Below are positions 1 to 10,295 of a stretch of DNA of 57,170 bases, in pieces. The translations under genes and the position numbers were made by a program. The notes beneath the pieces are model-generated. The model saw only the letters and a program-made list of their open reading frames with translations, was not told the DNA's origin and ran no database searches. The stretch is taken from contig BCKQ01000012.1 of NCBI GenBank assembly GCA_001600695.1, forward strand, positions 393,997 to 451,166. Direction: 5' to 3'. Every line of letters starts with the position of its first letter. Within the stretch, counting starts at the first letter, position 1. Source of the DNA: Ascoidea asiatica. Lineage: Eukaryota > Ascomycota > Saccharomycetes > Ascoideales > Ascoideaceae.

Positions 1-1473
1 GCATCATCATCATCCGAGATAACTTCATCTTCTTCAGCTACTGAATGCACACCTTTAACCACTGTTGTATCTACCACTGATGCTTTTGGTTCTTCGATTC
101 TTTCTACTGAAACATTATCGTACTCTGAAATTACCTCAAAAGGAACTATCATTACCAGTTTATGCATTGAATCTGATACAACTACTACTTCTAATATTGA
201 TTCTTCTTCAACATACTCATCTATTGCACCTGTTGTAAGTACATCATCTGGATGTATTCCTTTGATAACTTCTTCAGCTTCAACAGATTCTAATGGTAAT
301 ATTGAAACTATAACTGAAACTGTTTCATATTCTTTAATATCAAATAATGGTATTATTTCTACTAGTTTCTGTACAAGTGAATTGGAAACAGTTACTACAA
401 CTGAAGATATTTATTCAACAATTATTTCTACAATTACCTCATGTAAAGAAAATGCTTGTGAAACTTCCACAGTTCCATATAAAGTCACAACTTCAACTTA
501 TATTTCTGGATCAATTTCAACAGTTTTCACCACTGTTTGTCCTTTAACATCTACATCAACAGAAGAATTATCATCAGCAACATCGGCAACATCAACAACT
601 TTAACCACTTCAACATTAACTTCAGGTGATGTTTCTTCTTTGGTTTCTGATACTTCTAGTACCGTTATTACATATGTTCAAACTTCAGATTCTATTTTAG
701 AAACCATTACAACCACAATTCCTGTTTCATCTACTATTGATTCTACTTATTCTTCTGGAAGTAATTCTGAGATAATTTCAACATTACCTTCAAGTGGTGT
801 AGATTCTTCTAGTACTGTTATTACATATGTTCAAACTTCAGATTCTATTATAGAAACCATTACCACCACTGTTCCTGTTTCATCCACTATTGATTCAACT
901 TATTCCTCTGAAAATGCTTCTGAAAGTGGTTCTGAAATTACTTCTAATACAATTTCAAGTCCAATTACTACAACTGAGTTTGTTAGTGAATCAACTTTGA
1001 TTACTATTGTAAGTTGTAAAGATGATTCATGTTCAACATATTCTACAAATAGTTATTATACAACTGAAGTAAGTACAATTTCTGAAGAAACTGGTTCTAG
1101 CACAGGTACAACAGAAGCATCTACTGAAGAAACATCTGAAATTGAAAGTAATTCTCAATTTATAGAAAGTACAATTACTTCTGGATCAATTTCTTATGTA
1201 ATAACAATTCCAGAAAGTAATTCAATTACTGAATCTACTTTAGTTACAATTACAAGTTGTGAAGATAATTCTTGTTCAACTTATACTACAACAAGTTATT
1301 ATTCTAATATTGCAGGTATTTCCTCAGAGACTAGTATTAGTTCATCAAATATTGAAATTTTAACACAAGCAAGTGAAACTTCTGTTTCTGTATTAGAAGC
1401 AAATTCTGCAACTAAAACCATTTCTTCAAGTATTTTTGCTATTTTATCTTCATTGATTTTATTCTTTATTTAA
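1..1473 (+). CDS. Ser/Thr-rich GPI-anchored cell wall protein (adhesin/flocculin-like), 5' partial
   Basis: The frame is open from the first base of the window and ends with TAA at 1471-1473, so the N-terminus and signal peptide lie outside. About 490 residues are visible, dominated by Ser and Thr. A unit beginning SSTVITYVQTSDSI and continuing ETITTT..PVSSTIDSTYSS occurs twice (about 655-760 and 808-910). A second unit, TL(I/V)TI.SC.D.SCSTY, occurs twice (about 993-1050 and 1233-1290), with a looser relative near 420-500. Such Thr-rich units with a CxxxxC pair are typical of yeast flocculins and wall adhesins. The last 15 residues are hydrophobic (SSIFAILSSLILFFI), as in a GPI-attachment signal. 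It is probably a mannoprotein exposed on the wall. The ligand cannot be inferred, and the missing N-terminal domain would decide the subfamily. Confidence 0.8.
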   Translation, partial: ASSSSEITSSSSATECTPLTTVVSTTDAFGSSILSTETLSYSEITSKGTIITSLCIESDTTTTSNIDSSSTYSSIAPVVSTSSGCIPLITSSASTDSNGNIETITETVSYSLISNNGIISTSFCTSELETVTTTEDIYSTIISTITSCKENACETSTVPYKVTTSTYISGSISTVFTTVCPLTSTSTEELSSATSATSTTLTTSTLTSGDVSSLVSDTSSTVITYVQTSDSILETITTTIPVSSTIDSTYSSGSNSEIISTLPSSGVDSSSTVITYVQTSDSIIETITTTVPVSSTIDSTYSSENASESGSEITSNTISSPITTTEFVSESTLITIVSCKDDSCSTYSTNSYYTTEVSTISEETGSSTGTTEASTEETSEIESNSQFIESTITSGSISYVITIPESNSITESTLVTITSCEDNSCSTYTTTSYYSNIAGISSETSISSSNIEILTQASETSVSVLEANSATKTISSSIFAILSSLILFFI

Positions 1474-1859
1474 AATTGAATTAAGTTGTTGGACATTTAT
1501 ATAATATTATACTATTTTTTTTGTTTCAATTCATTTTATTAAATTATTGTATTTTCAAACATTTATATCTTTTTTTGTATACTAAATGTATTTAAAATTT
1601 AAAATAATTTATTGTTAGCTCTGATAGCTTTCCTCTTTTGTGATTTATATTACATTTTCATTCTCTTTTATATACTTATATTTTTAGACTTTTCAATAAT
1701 ATTTTTTAACAAAGGTACTTATTTTGATTTGTTTGTTTTCGTTACAACCTATTTTACTGTACACTACTATACTTTTTACTTGAAATAGTATTTAGATAAA
1801 CAATTATATAACAACATGTGTAAAGCAATATTGGAATAGCAAACTTTTGTCAAATTAAA
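1474..1859. other. AT-rich intergenic stretch
   Basis: Spacer between the adhesin gene and tRNA-Asn. It holds AT-rich 3' UTR-like sequence with T-rich runs. I see no ORF with protein-like composition and no repeat. Confidence 0.5.
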
Positions 1860-1933
1860 GACTCCATGGCCAAGCTGGCTAAGGCGTGAGACTGTTAATC
1901 TCAAGATCGACAGTTCGATCCTGTCTGGGGTCG
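1860..1933 (+). tRNA. tRNA-Asn (anticodon GUU)
   Basis: A complete 74-nt cloverleaf without intron. The acceptor strands GACTCCA and TGGGGTC pair over seven positions with one G-U pair, and the discriminator is G. The anticodon stem TGAGA/TCTCA encloses the loop CTGTTAA, giving anticodon GTT. A-box (TGGCCAAGCTGG) and B-box (AGTTCGATCCT) promoter sequences are present. It decodes AAC/AAT, the codons behind the Asn-rich tracts common in this window. Confidence 0.97.
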
Positions 1934-1942
1934 TTTTTTTTT
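1934..1942 (+). terminator. RNA polymerase III terminator of tRNA-Asn
   Basis: A run of nine T residues follows the discriminator base directly, which is the usual Pol III stop signal. Confidence 0.9.
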
Positions 1943-1962
1943 CTCTCTTGGGTTTCTTTTAG

Positions 1963-1988
1963 CAAAGGTTGTACTATCTGAACCTTTG
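1963..1988. other. Perfect 8-bp inverted repeat downstream of tRNA-Asn
   Basis: CAAAGGTT and AACCTTTG flank a 10-nt loop (1971-1980). This is a clear hairpin 20 nt past the Pol III terminator. No role is assigned. Confidence 0.5.
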
Positions 1989-3107
1989 TAAACTGGACAG
2001 TCTCTTTATGCATTTGTATGCATGGTCAAATTTTCTGGTTAGTTGTTTTCGGCATTTGACTTTGTTAACGGGGCGTACATTTTGAGACCAGGAACACGGG
2101 CCGCTATACAAGTTTCGCCTTGAACCCTGAACTGGAAACTGGGCACAAAAAAGAAACCTCGTGGGGTTGTAAAACGCAATAATTATCATCGTTCACCACG
2201 CTTTATGTCTATCGTTAACGTAATTTAGCTCTTTTTTCTCAATAGGCGTGCTTTTTTAGTCGTGTTTAATTCTCCTTCTGGTTAATCAACATTCTTCTTT
2301 GAAAAACTTCTTTTATTTATTATTCTCAACCCTTTCAATGAAATTTAAGTAAGCCCATATTTTGTATTCAATATTGAAATTTCTTAGCATATTTTTTAAT
2401 CTAGATTCTAAAGATTTCACTGTTTATCTAAGCCTTTAATATAAACATGAATTAATTATGAAATATTTCATAAGAACCGAATAAGAAAGGATTTAATTTC
2501 AATTAGTTTTTTAAAAAAACTTGATTTTTATCAATTTTTAGTCAACTTTATCCAGCTTTAAATCAAATGAATTTCCCTTGTTGAGCTTTTAATATTCCTT
2601 ATTCATAAATTCATATCCATAAATTTTAAAAAATTAACCTAGTTTCATACCTTTTATATTGAAACCTATTGAAACTCTAGTAACATGATAAAAATTGAAA
2701 ATAAAGAATGTCCTAGGAGTATGATTTTTTTTTATTGAAATTAATGATAATCTGGAGACGAATGTTAAAGTAGTGTAATGTTTCTTTTTAAATTTTTAAT
2801 TTTTTCTTTTCAAGGATACTTAGAATATTCTAATTACCAGTTAACTTTTAATTTTTCTTTGTTTTTTTACAATATTATAAAATAAATTAAATTTCCTTTT
2901 TTTTCCTATTGTATTAATGGTAACTTTTATTAATAAAAAAAATATATTATATATAATTTGTGTAATTCTCTCGCTTTTTACCTACACTTAATCTTATATC
3001 ATAATCTCAATCTCAATCTCAATTAACTTCAAAATCATTTGAAAATCAATAAAAAAAAAAAAACTATTAAATAAATAAAACTATATAAATAAAAACATAT
3101 TATCAAA
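1989..3107. other. Intergenic region with a GC-richer patch (about 2000-2215)
   Basis: The first 220 nt are clearly richer in G+C than the surroundings and carry fragments such as TGCATGG and GAACTGGAAACTGG that recall the intergenic motif described elsewhere. The remainder is AT-rich with poly-A/T runs, and a CTCAAT(CTCAAT)n tract (about 3005-3025) leads into the next gene. The longest frame here (1974-2189, minus) shows no recognisable protein. An RNA gene in the GC patch cannot be excluded. Confidence 0.45.
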
Positions 3108-3701
3108 ATGAAATTCTTAGTACCATTTTTATTATTATCAACAATTTCTGCAGAACATTTTCATAAAAGAGCTCCAGTAGCTCAAGCAGCAGCTGTAACT
3201 TCAATTTTATCATCAACTACATTATCTGAAAAAACTTCTTCTTCTGGTTTAATTTCATCAGCTTCAAAAAATATATTAGCTTCATCAACTATAGATTCAG
3301 TTGCAACTGCATCTGCACTTGAAGAAGAAGATGATGATTTAGATGAAGATCTTGATGAAGATATTGATGGAACAGATATTGAAGATTCAAGTGATATATT
3401 ATCAACTACATTATTAATTAATAGTAAATTATTAAATTCCACCACATCAATTTCAAATAAAACTTCATCAATTACTTCAACTAAAAAATCTAAATCAAAA
3501 TCAAAAACTGCTTCTGAAGAAGAAGATGATGATGTAACTGATACTGCAAGTGAATCAAGTTCAAGTAAAAAACATAAAAAAACTAAAACTTCTTCAGCTT
3601 CTATTGAAAGTTCAAATTTTGGTAACCCAAATTTAAGTAATGGAATTTCAATTTCATTATCTTCATTTATTTTAGCTTCATTATCAGTTTTATTATTATA
3701 G
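3108..3701 (+). CDS. Small secreted acidic Ser-rich GPI-type protein
   Basis: A 197-residue protein that I do not recognise by family. The ATG follows ATCAAA and an A-rich leader. Residues 1-16 form a signal peptide (MKFLVPFLLLSTISAE), followed by a possible Kex2 site, KR, at about 20-21. The middle alternates Ser/Thr-rich stretches with two acidic blocks (about 74-92 and 136-142) and a Lys-rich block. The last 20 residues are hydrophobic and end LASLSVLLL, as in a GPI signal. A long frame antisense to it (3182-3739) is a compositional shadow. Together with the next gene it forms a same-strand pair of small surface-protein genes downstream of the adhesin. Its location at the membrane or wall is inferred; function is unknown. 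Confidence 0.75.
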   Translation: MKFLVPFLLLSTISAEHFHKRAPVAQAAAVTSILSSTTLSEKTSSSGLISSASKNILASSTIDSVATASALEEEDDDLDEDLDEDIDGTDIEDSSDILSTTLLINSKLLNSTTSISNKTSSITSTKKSKSKSKTASEEEDDDVTDTASESSSSKKHKKTKTSSASIESSNFGNPNLSNGISISLSSFILASLSVLLL

Positions 3702-4216
3702 ATATAATATAATAATATAATAATATAATATAATATCAATCACAAAAACCAAAAAATTTAAATTTAAATTTCAATTCTTCTATTCATCGTATCTTATTTC
3801 ATTTATTGTTTATTATTATTTCTTATTAATTCATAATTCTAATTAATCATATTTAATTTCTTATTTATAATCTTATTATTTTATTTGACTTATTATTTAT
3901 ATATAAATATTTATAATTATATATATTCAATTACGTATTCTTCTAATTTAATTTACTTCAATTTAATGTAATATTTGTAAAAAAAATCAATGAATTAATA
4001 AATGTATACACTTCCAAACTTATCATTTTCTTTTGAAACATTTTGAAAAAATTTCATAATTGTAACCAACGTAATTACTTTATAAAATTTATTGTTTTTT
4101 TTTATCTTTTTTTCTTACAAGTAAGAGAATGGTCATTTAGAGAGAATAAAACTTAAAGAAATACACAAAAAAAAAAAAAAAAGGATAAGGATAAAGATAG
4201 AGATAAAGATAACAAA
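3702..4216. other. AT-rich intergenic region
   Basis: Contains an (ATA)n-like tract directly after the stop codon (about 3703-3735), AT-rich spacer, and a 17-nt A run followed by GATAAG/GATAAAGATA repeats just before the next ATG. No gene is seen. Confidence 0.5.
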
Positions 4217-4495
4217 ATGAGAATATCAAAATCACTAAATCATCTAATCTTGATAACTCTTTTTATAACTTTCACAATAATAATTCGAATAAATGCAGAA
4301 TCAACTACTTCATCAAATGCTGCCCTCACCAAGAATATAGATTCTTCTATTCCTAAAGACAACTCAGAAAGCTCTTCTTCTCAACAATCAAACAAGATTC
4401 AATCTGAAATAGCTGATGATAAATTTAATCCTTCTTCCATTGCTTCTACTTTACTTTTTATAGGTTTAGCTGTTACTTCTTACATGTTTCTTTGA
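4217..4495 (+). CDS. Very small secreted GPI-type protein
   Basis: A 92-residue protein. Residues 1-27 form a strongly hydrophobic signal sequence (MRISKSLNHLILITLFITFT...). The centre is Ser-, Asn- and Asp-rich. The C-terminus is again hydrophobic (STLLFIGLAVTSYMFL), the layout of minimal yeast GPI wall proteins. The stop is TGA. No homologue is recognised. The two hydrophobic ends with a hydrophilic Ser-rich core make chance coding unlikely, but a tiny two-pass membrane protein is an alternative reading. Confidence 0.6.
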   Translation: MRISKSLNHLILITLFITFTIIIRINAESTTSSNAALTKNIDSSIPKDNSESSSSQQSNKIQSEIADDKFNPSSIASTLLFIGLAVTSYMFL

Positions 4496-4643
4496 CTAAA
4501 AACAACAATAAATACAGAATATATTAAGCAGACACTCATTTTGAAATAGAGGCCATTTTTACGGGACCACTTCCACTTTTCATTATTAAATATATCCGTT
4601 AAACCGGATACCAAATCCGACTTCCGTTTTTAAACAATCCGGT

Positions 4644-4646
4644 NNN
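4644..4646. other. Assembly gap (NNN)
   Basis: Three N bases interrupt the sequence between CAATCCGGT and GGAAATG, next to a long T homopolymer. The true distance across this point is unknown. Confidence 0.99.
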
Positions 4647-4692
4647 GGAAATGTTTTTTTTTTTTTTTTTTTTTTGGTTTGGGATTTGCGTT

Positions 4693-4722
4693 TATTTGGG
4701 ACAGGCCTATTTGGGACAGGTC
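4693..4722 (+). repeat. 15-bp direct repeat, two copies
   Basis: TATTTGGGACAGGCC is followed at once by TATTTGGGACAGGTC, differing at one base, then a third partial unit TATTTTGG. It lies 50 nt from the NNN gap, so copy number may be collapsed. Confidence 0.8.
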
Positions 4723-5383
4723 TATTTTGGATTAGGGCGGCCCTGGTTTTCTGTTGGCAAAGAAGAATTTCAATTGAAACAAAGAGAATTTATTTGAATT
4801 GAAGAACTGAAATGAATTGAAATAAACTGAATTGAATTGAACTGAATTGATTTCCAGAGTTTCCATCAAATAAACACTGGATAAAACAAGCTTTTATTAA
4901 GTGATATTAATCCTAAGTTATATTTCTTAAATGTTTCGTATGGTTTGGAGTTCATGATCATTTTTCATCTAAACAATTTGCTGATCTAGACTAATATTTA
5001 ATTCAATAATCTGTTATTAACGTTACATAAAAGTTAAAGAAAATAGATGATCAAATTCTTCAATTCTTATTCGAATTAATTTAAAAATAAATCTCAACAA
5101 TGAAATGTTTTTTTCTTTTTTTTTTTTTCTTGTTTTAGGTAGTTTATTCAATTTTCAATTGGGAAAGGAAATAATGAAGTAATTCAATTGAAATAATAGT
5201 TGTATAAAATTTCAATTTTAAAAAAAAAAGATACTCAATTAAATAATTATAAAATTCGAATTAAACTTATGAAGAAATAGTATTGCCAAGAAATGTATCC
5301 CACATGTGTCAACTTTAGTTTATAATTTTCATTCATTAAAACAAAATATTAATATTATTTCACCGGTAAATCAAAATATTGAT

Positions 5384-5423
5384 AAATTATTAAATTATTA
5401 AATTATTAAATTATTAAATTATT
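5384..5423 (+). repeat. Tandem repeat, AAATTATT x5
   Basis: Five perfect 8-bp units in a row within the intergenic region upstream of the polygalacturonase gene. Confidence 0.9.
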
Positions 5424-6228
5424 CGCAAAAACTCTTGGCTTCGTAATTCAATTAAGCTTTTTTACAAAAGGCTTACTTCGTTAATAATCTATTCGATTAA
5501 AAGCCCGTTTCCATTAAAAACATTATTTAAAATACTCATAATTCAATTTAAAGTTCATTATTTATATAAATACGGTGATCAAATTTCTTTTTGATACAAT
5601 TTATAGATTTTAAAATATTTTAAAATCCACTTTTCTTTTTGAAATTCATTTTAATTATTCAATTCAATAATAATTTAAAACGTTTGGAAGAAAATTTATT
5701 GATCATAATTAGATTATATGTAACATTGACAATTTTTATGTGGTCTAATTATTTATAACTTTTTTTTTTTTCTTTCAAAAAACCAACAAATTTTATATTC
5801 ATATTCAAACTCATATTCAAAATTATATTCATATTTTAATTGATACTCGAATTGAATACAACTCAATTCACTTCAATCCAAAGTCAATTAATTCAATTCA
5901 TTCACCTATTATATTTCATTATGTTGAGTAATATTTGAATCAAATTATTCAAATTCATATAAATATAAGAATAAATCATCTTTTTATTTCAATAATGATT
6001 TTAATTTTCTTCTTTTTTTTTTTAATTATTATCTATTATTATAACTTAATTAATAAATAAAATTAATTAATCAATATACAAAAAATATATTATTTTAAAA
6101 AATATATTTCTTTTCAGTCATTCCTTTAAGCTTTACATTTCTCTTCAATAAATTTAAATTAAATTGAAATTCAAAAAAAATTAAATTAAATAAAAAACTA
6201 AAATAAAATAAATTCAATTATCTTCAAA

Positions 6229-7338
6229 ATGCAATTCAAATTCGCTTCAATTACTGCTTTATTTACTGTATTATCTGCAGTTTTAGCTACTCCAGTTGGT
6301 TCTGATTTATCAAAACGTGCTTCATGTACTGTTACAACTTCCAATTTTTCTTCATTATCTTCAATTAAAAAATCATGTACTGATATTATTATTGATGCTG
6401 TTACTGTTCCAGCTGGTAAAACTTTAGATTTGACTGGTTTAACAACTGGTACTACTGTTACTTTTGAAGGTGCAACAACTTTTGAATATAAAGCATGGAC
6501 TGGTCCATTAATGTCATTTTCTGGTTCCGGAATTACAGTTACTGGTGCTTCTGGTCATTCAATTGATGGTAATGGTGCTAAATATTGGGATGGTAAAGGA
6601 GGAAATGGTGGTATTAAAAAACCAAAATTTGTTTATTTACATTCTGTTAAAAGTAATTCAAAAGTTTCTGGTTTAAATATTAAAAATACTCCAGTTCAAT
6701 GTTTTTCAATTAATTCTTCATCTGATTTAACTGTTGATAGTATTACAATTGATAATTCTGCTGGTTCATCTTTAGGTCATAATACTGATGCTTTTGATGT
6801 TGGATCTTCATCTAATATTCATATTACTAATTCAGTTATTACTAATCAAGATGATTGTTTAGCAGTTAATTCTGGTACTGATATTTATTTCTCTGGTAAT
6901 ACATGTTCTGGTGGTCATGGTATTTCAATTGGTTCAGTTGGTGGTAGAAGTGATAATGTTGTTAAAGATGTTTATGTTTCTGATTGTACTATTAAAGATT
7001 CAGATAATGGTGTTAGAATTAAAACTGTTTATGGTGCAACTGGTAGTGTTACTGGTGTTTCATATAAAGATATTACTTTAAGTGGAATTGCTAAATATGG
7101 TATTGTTATTGAAGGTGATTATGAAAATGGTTCTCCAACTGGTACTGCAACTTCTGGTGTTCCAATTACTGATTTAACTATTGAAAATGTTACTGGTTCA
7201 GTTGACAGTAGTGCACAACCAATTTATATATTAGTTAAAGGTGCTTCTGATTGGACTTGGTCTGGTGTTTCTATTACTGGTGGTAAAACTAAAAAGACAT
7301 GTTCTGGTATTCCATCTGGTTCAGCAGCTTCTTGTTAA
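6229..7338 (+). CDS. PGU1: Secreted endo-polygalacturonase (GH28), PGU1-type
   Basis: A 369-residue enzyme that hydrolyses internal alpha-1,4 bonds of polygalacturonate (pectin) outside the cell. Residues 1-20 form the signal peptide, and a Kex2-like KR lies at 29-30, just before the mature start ASC. The parallel beta-helix carries the family signature: NTDAFDV (Asp187), NQDDC (Asp208 and Asp209, catalytic), GHGISIGS (His230) and RIK (263-265, substrate binding). Family length is usual at about 360-370 residues, with conserved Cys pairs including a C-terminal Cys. The gene stands alone, so pectin use is not clustered here. Its long AT-rich upstream region (1.7 kb) would allow complex control. 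The family call is firm; equating it with S. cerevisiae PGU1 is inference. Confidence 0.95.
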   Translation: MQFKFASITALFTVLSAVLATPVGSDLSKRASCTVTTSNFSSLSSIKKSCTDIIIDAVTVPAGKTLDLTGLTTGTTVTFEGATTFEYKAWTGPLMSFSGSGITVTGASGHSIDGNGAKYWDGKGGNGGIKKPKFVYLHSVKSNSKVSGLNIKNTPVQCFSINSSSDLTVDSITIDNSAGSSLGHNTDAFDVGSSSNIHITNSVITNQDDCLAVNSGTDIYFSGNTCSGGHGISIGSVGGRSDNVVKDVYVSDCTIKDSDNGVRIKTVYGATGSVTGVSYKDITLSGIAKYGIVIEGDYENGSPTGTATSGVPITDLTIENVTGSVDSSAQPIYILVKGASDWTWSGVSITGGKTKKTCSGIPSGSAASC

Positions 7339-8057
7339 GTTAATTTCTATTCTAATATAAGAAAAATGGATTAACTAGTAACCTGAAAAAAAAAAAAAAA
7401 GATAATATTTAGCATAATATATTCTTTTATATATTAACTTTACTTTAATTTTATTTTTAATTCAATTTCATTTATAATTTAATCAACTCCATTTATTTTC
7501 ATTTAATAAATTTCTTATTTTTACTATTTTTTTTTTATTTCCTGAAGTAAATTTGTAAACTCTTCTATCAATCTTATAAACATCGATAAAGTAGAAAATA
7601 AATCCGTTAGTTTTACTTGTTTTTTTTAGGTTTTACTTCAATAATAATTATTTAAGTTAAACTATTCTTCAAAAGAAAAAGTATTTTGAAAAGCTTGGCA
7701 AATTTTCATATAAAAGTGAATTTTATTTAAAGGGTCCAAAAATTCTGAATATTTTTTCTTGGCTAAATTTTATACATGTAATGGTGAATATGGAAACCCA
7801 TAAAACTGGTCTCGATTCATTTACAATGGCTGAAATTATATAATTTCATTTAATTTCATTTAATTTCATTTAATTTCATTTAATTTCATTTAAATAATTT
7901 TTATTTAAATAAATTAGAAATAATTTATAAATAATGAAAGCACTATTTTATTAAATTAAATATTAAAGAATATATAGATATATGTTTTTAAGTTTTTAAG
8001 TTTTCATAATAAAAATAATTGATGAAAATAAGAGAAAAAATGATTTTATGCTTTGTT
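7339..8057. other. Intergenic region between convergent genes
   Basis: AT-rich spacer between the polygalacturonase and the F-box/LRR gene. It contains poly-A/T runs, a 10-bp tandem array at 7841-7890, and a weak relative of the intergenic motif (AACCCATAAAACTGG, about 7795-7810). No gene is seen. Confidence 0.45.
7841..7890 (+). repeat. Tandem repeat, TAATTTCATT x5
   Basis: Five perfect 10-bp units head to tail, with a sixth broken unit at the end. Confidence 0.9.
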
Positions 8058-9437
8058 CTAGTCAAATTTATGATAGTCTGAATTTATATTTACTGTATCA
8101 GTGATAATTTCCAAAAAAGCATGGACACTTTGTCTTTTTGTAGAATCATAGGGTTCACAAATGTCACATAATTTATCTAAAGGAAAAGATGAAATACAAT
8201 TAACTATATTTGCTTTTTTAAATTCATTTAAATCAGATAAGTTCATTATTAATTTTGGTTTAATAATAAAAAGACAATTATGATCAATGCATTTTATATT
8301 ATGATTATAAATTATAACTTTCATAATAGATGAAGGTAAATTATTTAATTTTTCAAAAGGATTATTTGATAAATTAATTTTTTTTAAATTAGTAAACATT
8401 TGAAGAAAATTTGGTAATTTAATAATTTGATTTTTTTCTATATTTAAAATATTTAAAGTATTAATCATTGGAGATGATTGTAAAAAATTTAAATTTGATA
8501 AATAACAATCACCTAAATTAAGTGATTTTAAATTTTTCATATTATTAAAAGTATTATTTCTTATTGTTTGAATAAAATTTTCATTAATAAAAAATATTTT
8601 TAAAAATTTTAAATTTTCTATATTCTCAATTTTTTCAATTAAATTATTTGAAAATTTTAAAGTTGTTAAATTTTTTAATTTTAAAAAAAAATTTGGAATA
8701 TATTGAATATAATTATCACTTAAATCTAAAGTTTTTAAATCTAAAAAATTTGATAAATAATTTAATTTTTCAGTTTTTAAATAATCATTTCTTAAAAATA
8801 AAGATTTTACATTTGAAAAAGATTTAAGTAAAGTATAATTAAAATTATACATATCTAATAAAAGATATGATAAAGATAAATATGAAAGTTTTGAGATAAT
8901 TTTTTGATTAGTTGATAAAATTTTATTTAAAAGTTTAATATTTTCTGAATGTTGAAAAAAAATTATTAAAAATTTTAAATTTTTTAATTTATTTAAATTA
9001 TTTAAATGATTTGAAATTTTAATTGAAAAATCTATTGAATCTTTATATATATCATTATATGGATAAAAAATAATTTGTAAAAAATTAATATTATTAAAAT
9101 ATTTTGATTGAGTAAGAATTTTATTTATAATAGAATCTCTAAAATTTAAAATTAATGGAGTAATATTTAATTCAACATCATCTTTTAAATTTAAAGATTG
9201 TTTATAACTTAAATTAAACCATTGATATAAAGATTTAGTTGTCATAGAATTAATCCATTCATTATTTATATTTCGATCTTTACAATATATAATAATGTTA
9301 CTATAAACAATTTTTTTTGTAATTTCATTTATAATATTATTATTTGACATTGATAATAAAAAAGATTTTGGTAAAGGAATATATTTAATAATTTCTTCAA
9401 TAATTTCAAAAGGAAGTTCTTTTGAATTTAAAATCAT
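8058..9437 (-). CDS. F-box-like protein with leucine-rich repeats
   Basis: A 459-residue protein. The N-terminus (about 8-47) reads like an F-box: LPFEIIEEIIKYIPLPKSFL, then an Ile/Leu-rich helix. From about residue 215 to 375 there are five or more leucine-rich repeats with the L..L.LS.N.I..I pattern, for example LKTLDLSDNYIQYIP and LKKINLSNNPFEKL. F-box/LRR proteins act as substrate-recognition subunits of SCF ubiquitin ligases, with the F-box binding Skp1 and the LRR binding the target. Two Cys-containing stretches lie near the C-terminus. No specific orthologue is recognised; Amn1- or Grr1-type relationships were considered but not supported. It is divergent from the mitochondrial gene at 10296. 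Confidence 0.75.
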   Translation of the reverse strand: MILNSKELPFEIIEEIIKYIPLPKSFLLSMSNNNIINEITKKIVYSNIIIYCKDRNINNEWINSMTTKSLYQWFNLSYKQSLNLKDDVELNITPLILNFRDSIINKILTQSKYFNNINFLQIIFYPYNDIYKDSIDFSIKISNHLNNLNKLKNLKFLIIFFQHSENIKLLNKILSTNQKIISKLSYLSLSYLLLDMYNFNYTLLKSFSNVKSLFLRNDYLKTEKLNYLSNFLDLKTLDLSDNYIQYIPNFFLKLKNLTTLKFSNNLIEKIENIENLKFLKIFFINENFIQTIRNNTFNNMKNLKSLNLGDCYLSNLNFLQSSPMINTLNILNIEKNQIIKLPNFLQMFTNLKKINLSNNPFEKLNNLPSSIMKVIIYNHNIKCIDHNCLFIIKPKLIMNLSDLNEFKKANIVNCISSFPLDKLCDICEPYDSTKRQSVHAFLEIITDTVNINSDYHKFD

Positions 9438-10007
9438 TTTTATAAAACTTATTTTATAAAATTATAGGAAAGCCAATATAATTATTATTTTTAATATTTT
9501 TTATATAAGAAAAACAAAAAAAAAAAAATTAAAATGAAATACACCTTAATTGTGAATAATGTATATGAAAAAGAAATAAAGTAAAATTAAATAATCCATG
9601 ATATTAAATAATAATTTATATGATTTATAAACTTTTAAATAAAATTTTTCAAATAAAAATATGAAAATTTAAAACTGGTTTTGTGGTTGAGGCAAAAAGA
9701 AAGAGTAAAATAAAGAAAGAAGAGGAAGATTTCATTTAACCGGTGAGATACAAACAACATCTTGAAACAAAACAAAACAAAAGAACTAAGCACAAAGTAC
9801 CAAGAATTGATGATTGAAAGAGTTGAGTTTGATTGATTACCTTTATGTGGTTAGTGTTTGTGAGATAAATAAGTAAATAGGTTAATAAATAAACAAACAT
9901 TAAAAAAATGGGATATAATAGACGGAAAATGTAGAAAGAGAAAAAAATAAAAACCATGCTCAGGATTGGAGTATTTTGTTTCCGGATTACAGCGGATATT
10001 TGTAAAA

Positions 10008-10027
10008 CCAAAACAGTGGGTCTAATG
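10008..10027 (-). promoter_or_regulatory. Intergenic motif, diverged copy (minus orientation)
   Basis: On the minus strand the sequence starts CATTAGACCCA and ends TTTTGG. It matches 15 of 20 positions of the copy at 18838-18857, with the first 11 identical. Confidence 0.5.
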
Positions 10028-10053
10028 TATAGCAGTGTGTATTGACTTTAGTT

Positions 10054-10079
10054 GATGTACTTATTGCATGGACCACTGG
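10054..10079 (+). promoter_or_regulatory. Intergenic motif, shortened copy
   Basis: Contains TTGCATGGACC followed directly by ACTGG, i.e. the motif with the central bases missing. It lies 217 bp before the start codon at 10296, close to the spacing of the copies before EFG1 and YSF3. Confidence 0.45.
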
Positions 10080-10194
10080 TACGGATCTTAAGATTTTTAA
10101 ATTTCTAAATTGATTTTGATTGAATGAAATGAGCGAAAGAAATATAATGAATATATTGAATATAATATATTGAATATAATATAATAAATATAAT

Positions 10195-10250
10195 AGATAT
10201 AGATAGATATAGATAGATATAGATAGATATAGATAGATATAGATAGATAT
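10195..10250 (+). repeat. Microsatellite, AGATAGATAT x5
   Basis: Five perfect 10-bp units plus partial units, followed by an AAGAG/GAAGA purine tract, in the leader of the gene at 10296. Confidence 0.9.
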
Positions 10251-10295
10251 AAAAGAAGAGAAGAGAAGAGAAGAAGTAATTGAATAGATTTAATA

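Larger units (their letters stand above)
4496..6228. other. Long intergenic region with assembly gap, direct repeats and poly-T
   Basis: The first 260 nt are GC-richer and hold the inverted repeat ATCCG...CGGAT (about 4600-4615), the NNN gap, a long T run (about 4654-4675) and a 15-bp direct repeat. The rest is AT-rich, with AATTGAA-type repeats (4770-4850), an 8-bp tandem array at 5384-5423 and many ATTCAA/TTCATA repeats towards the polygalacturonase start. No ORF is supported. Confidence 0.5.
9438..10295. promoter_or_regulatory. Divergent promoter region with paired motif copies
   Basis: Shared upstream region of the F-box/LRR gene and the mitochondrial-protein gene. The core (about 9960-10090) is GC-richer and holds an inverted pair of the intergenic motif (10008-10027 on minus, 10054-10079 on plus). 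A GATA-type microsatellite follows. The 91-codon frame at 9736-10011 (minus) is hydrophobic T-rich sequence without protein features. Confidence 0.5.

Noticed and set aside
3182-3739. 185-codon frame antisense to the small acidic wall protein
   Set aside because: Ser codons TCA/TCT read backwards give Glu/Arg codons without stops, so this is a shadow of the sense gene. It has no signal or domain.
9736-10011. 91-codon hydrophobic minus-strand frame
   Set aside because: Hydrophobicity comes from A/T-rich plus-strand DNA; there is no conserved feature and it lies in a divergent promoter.
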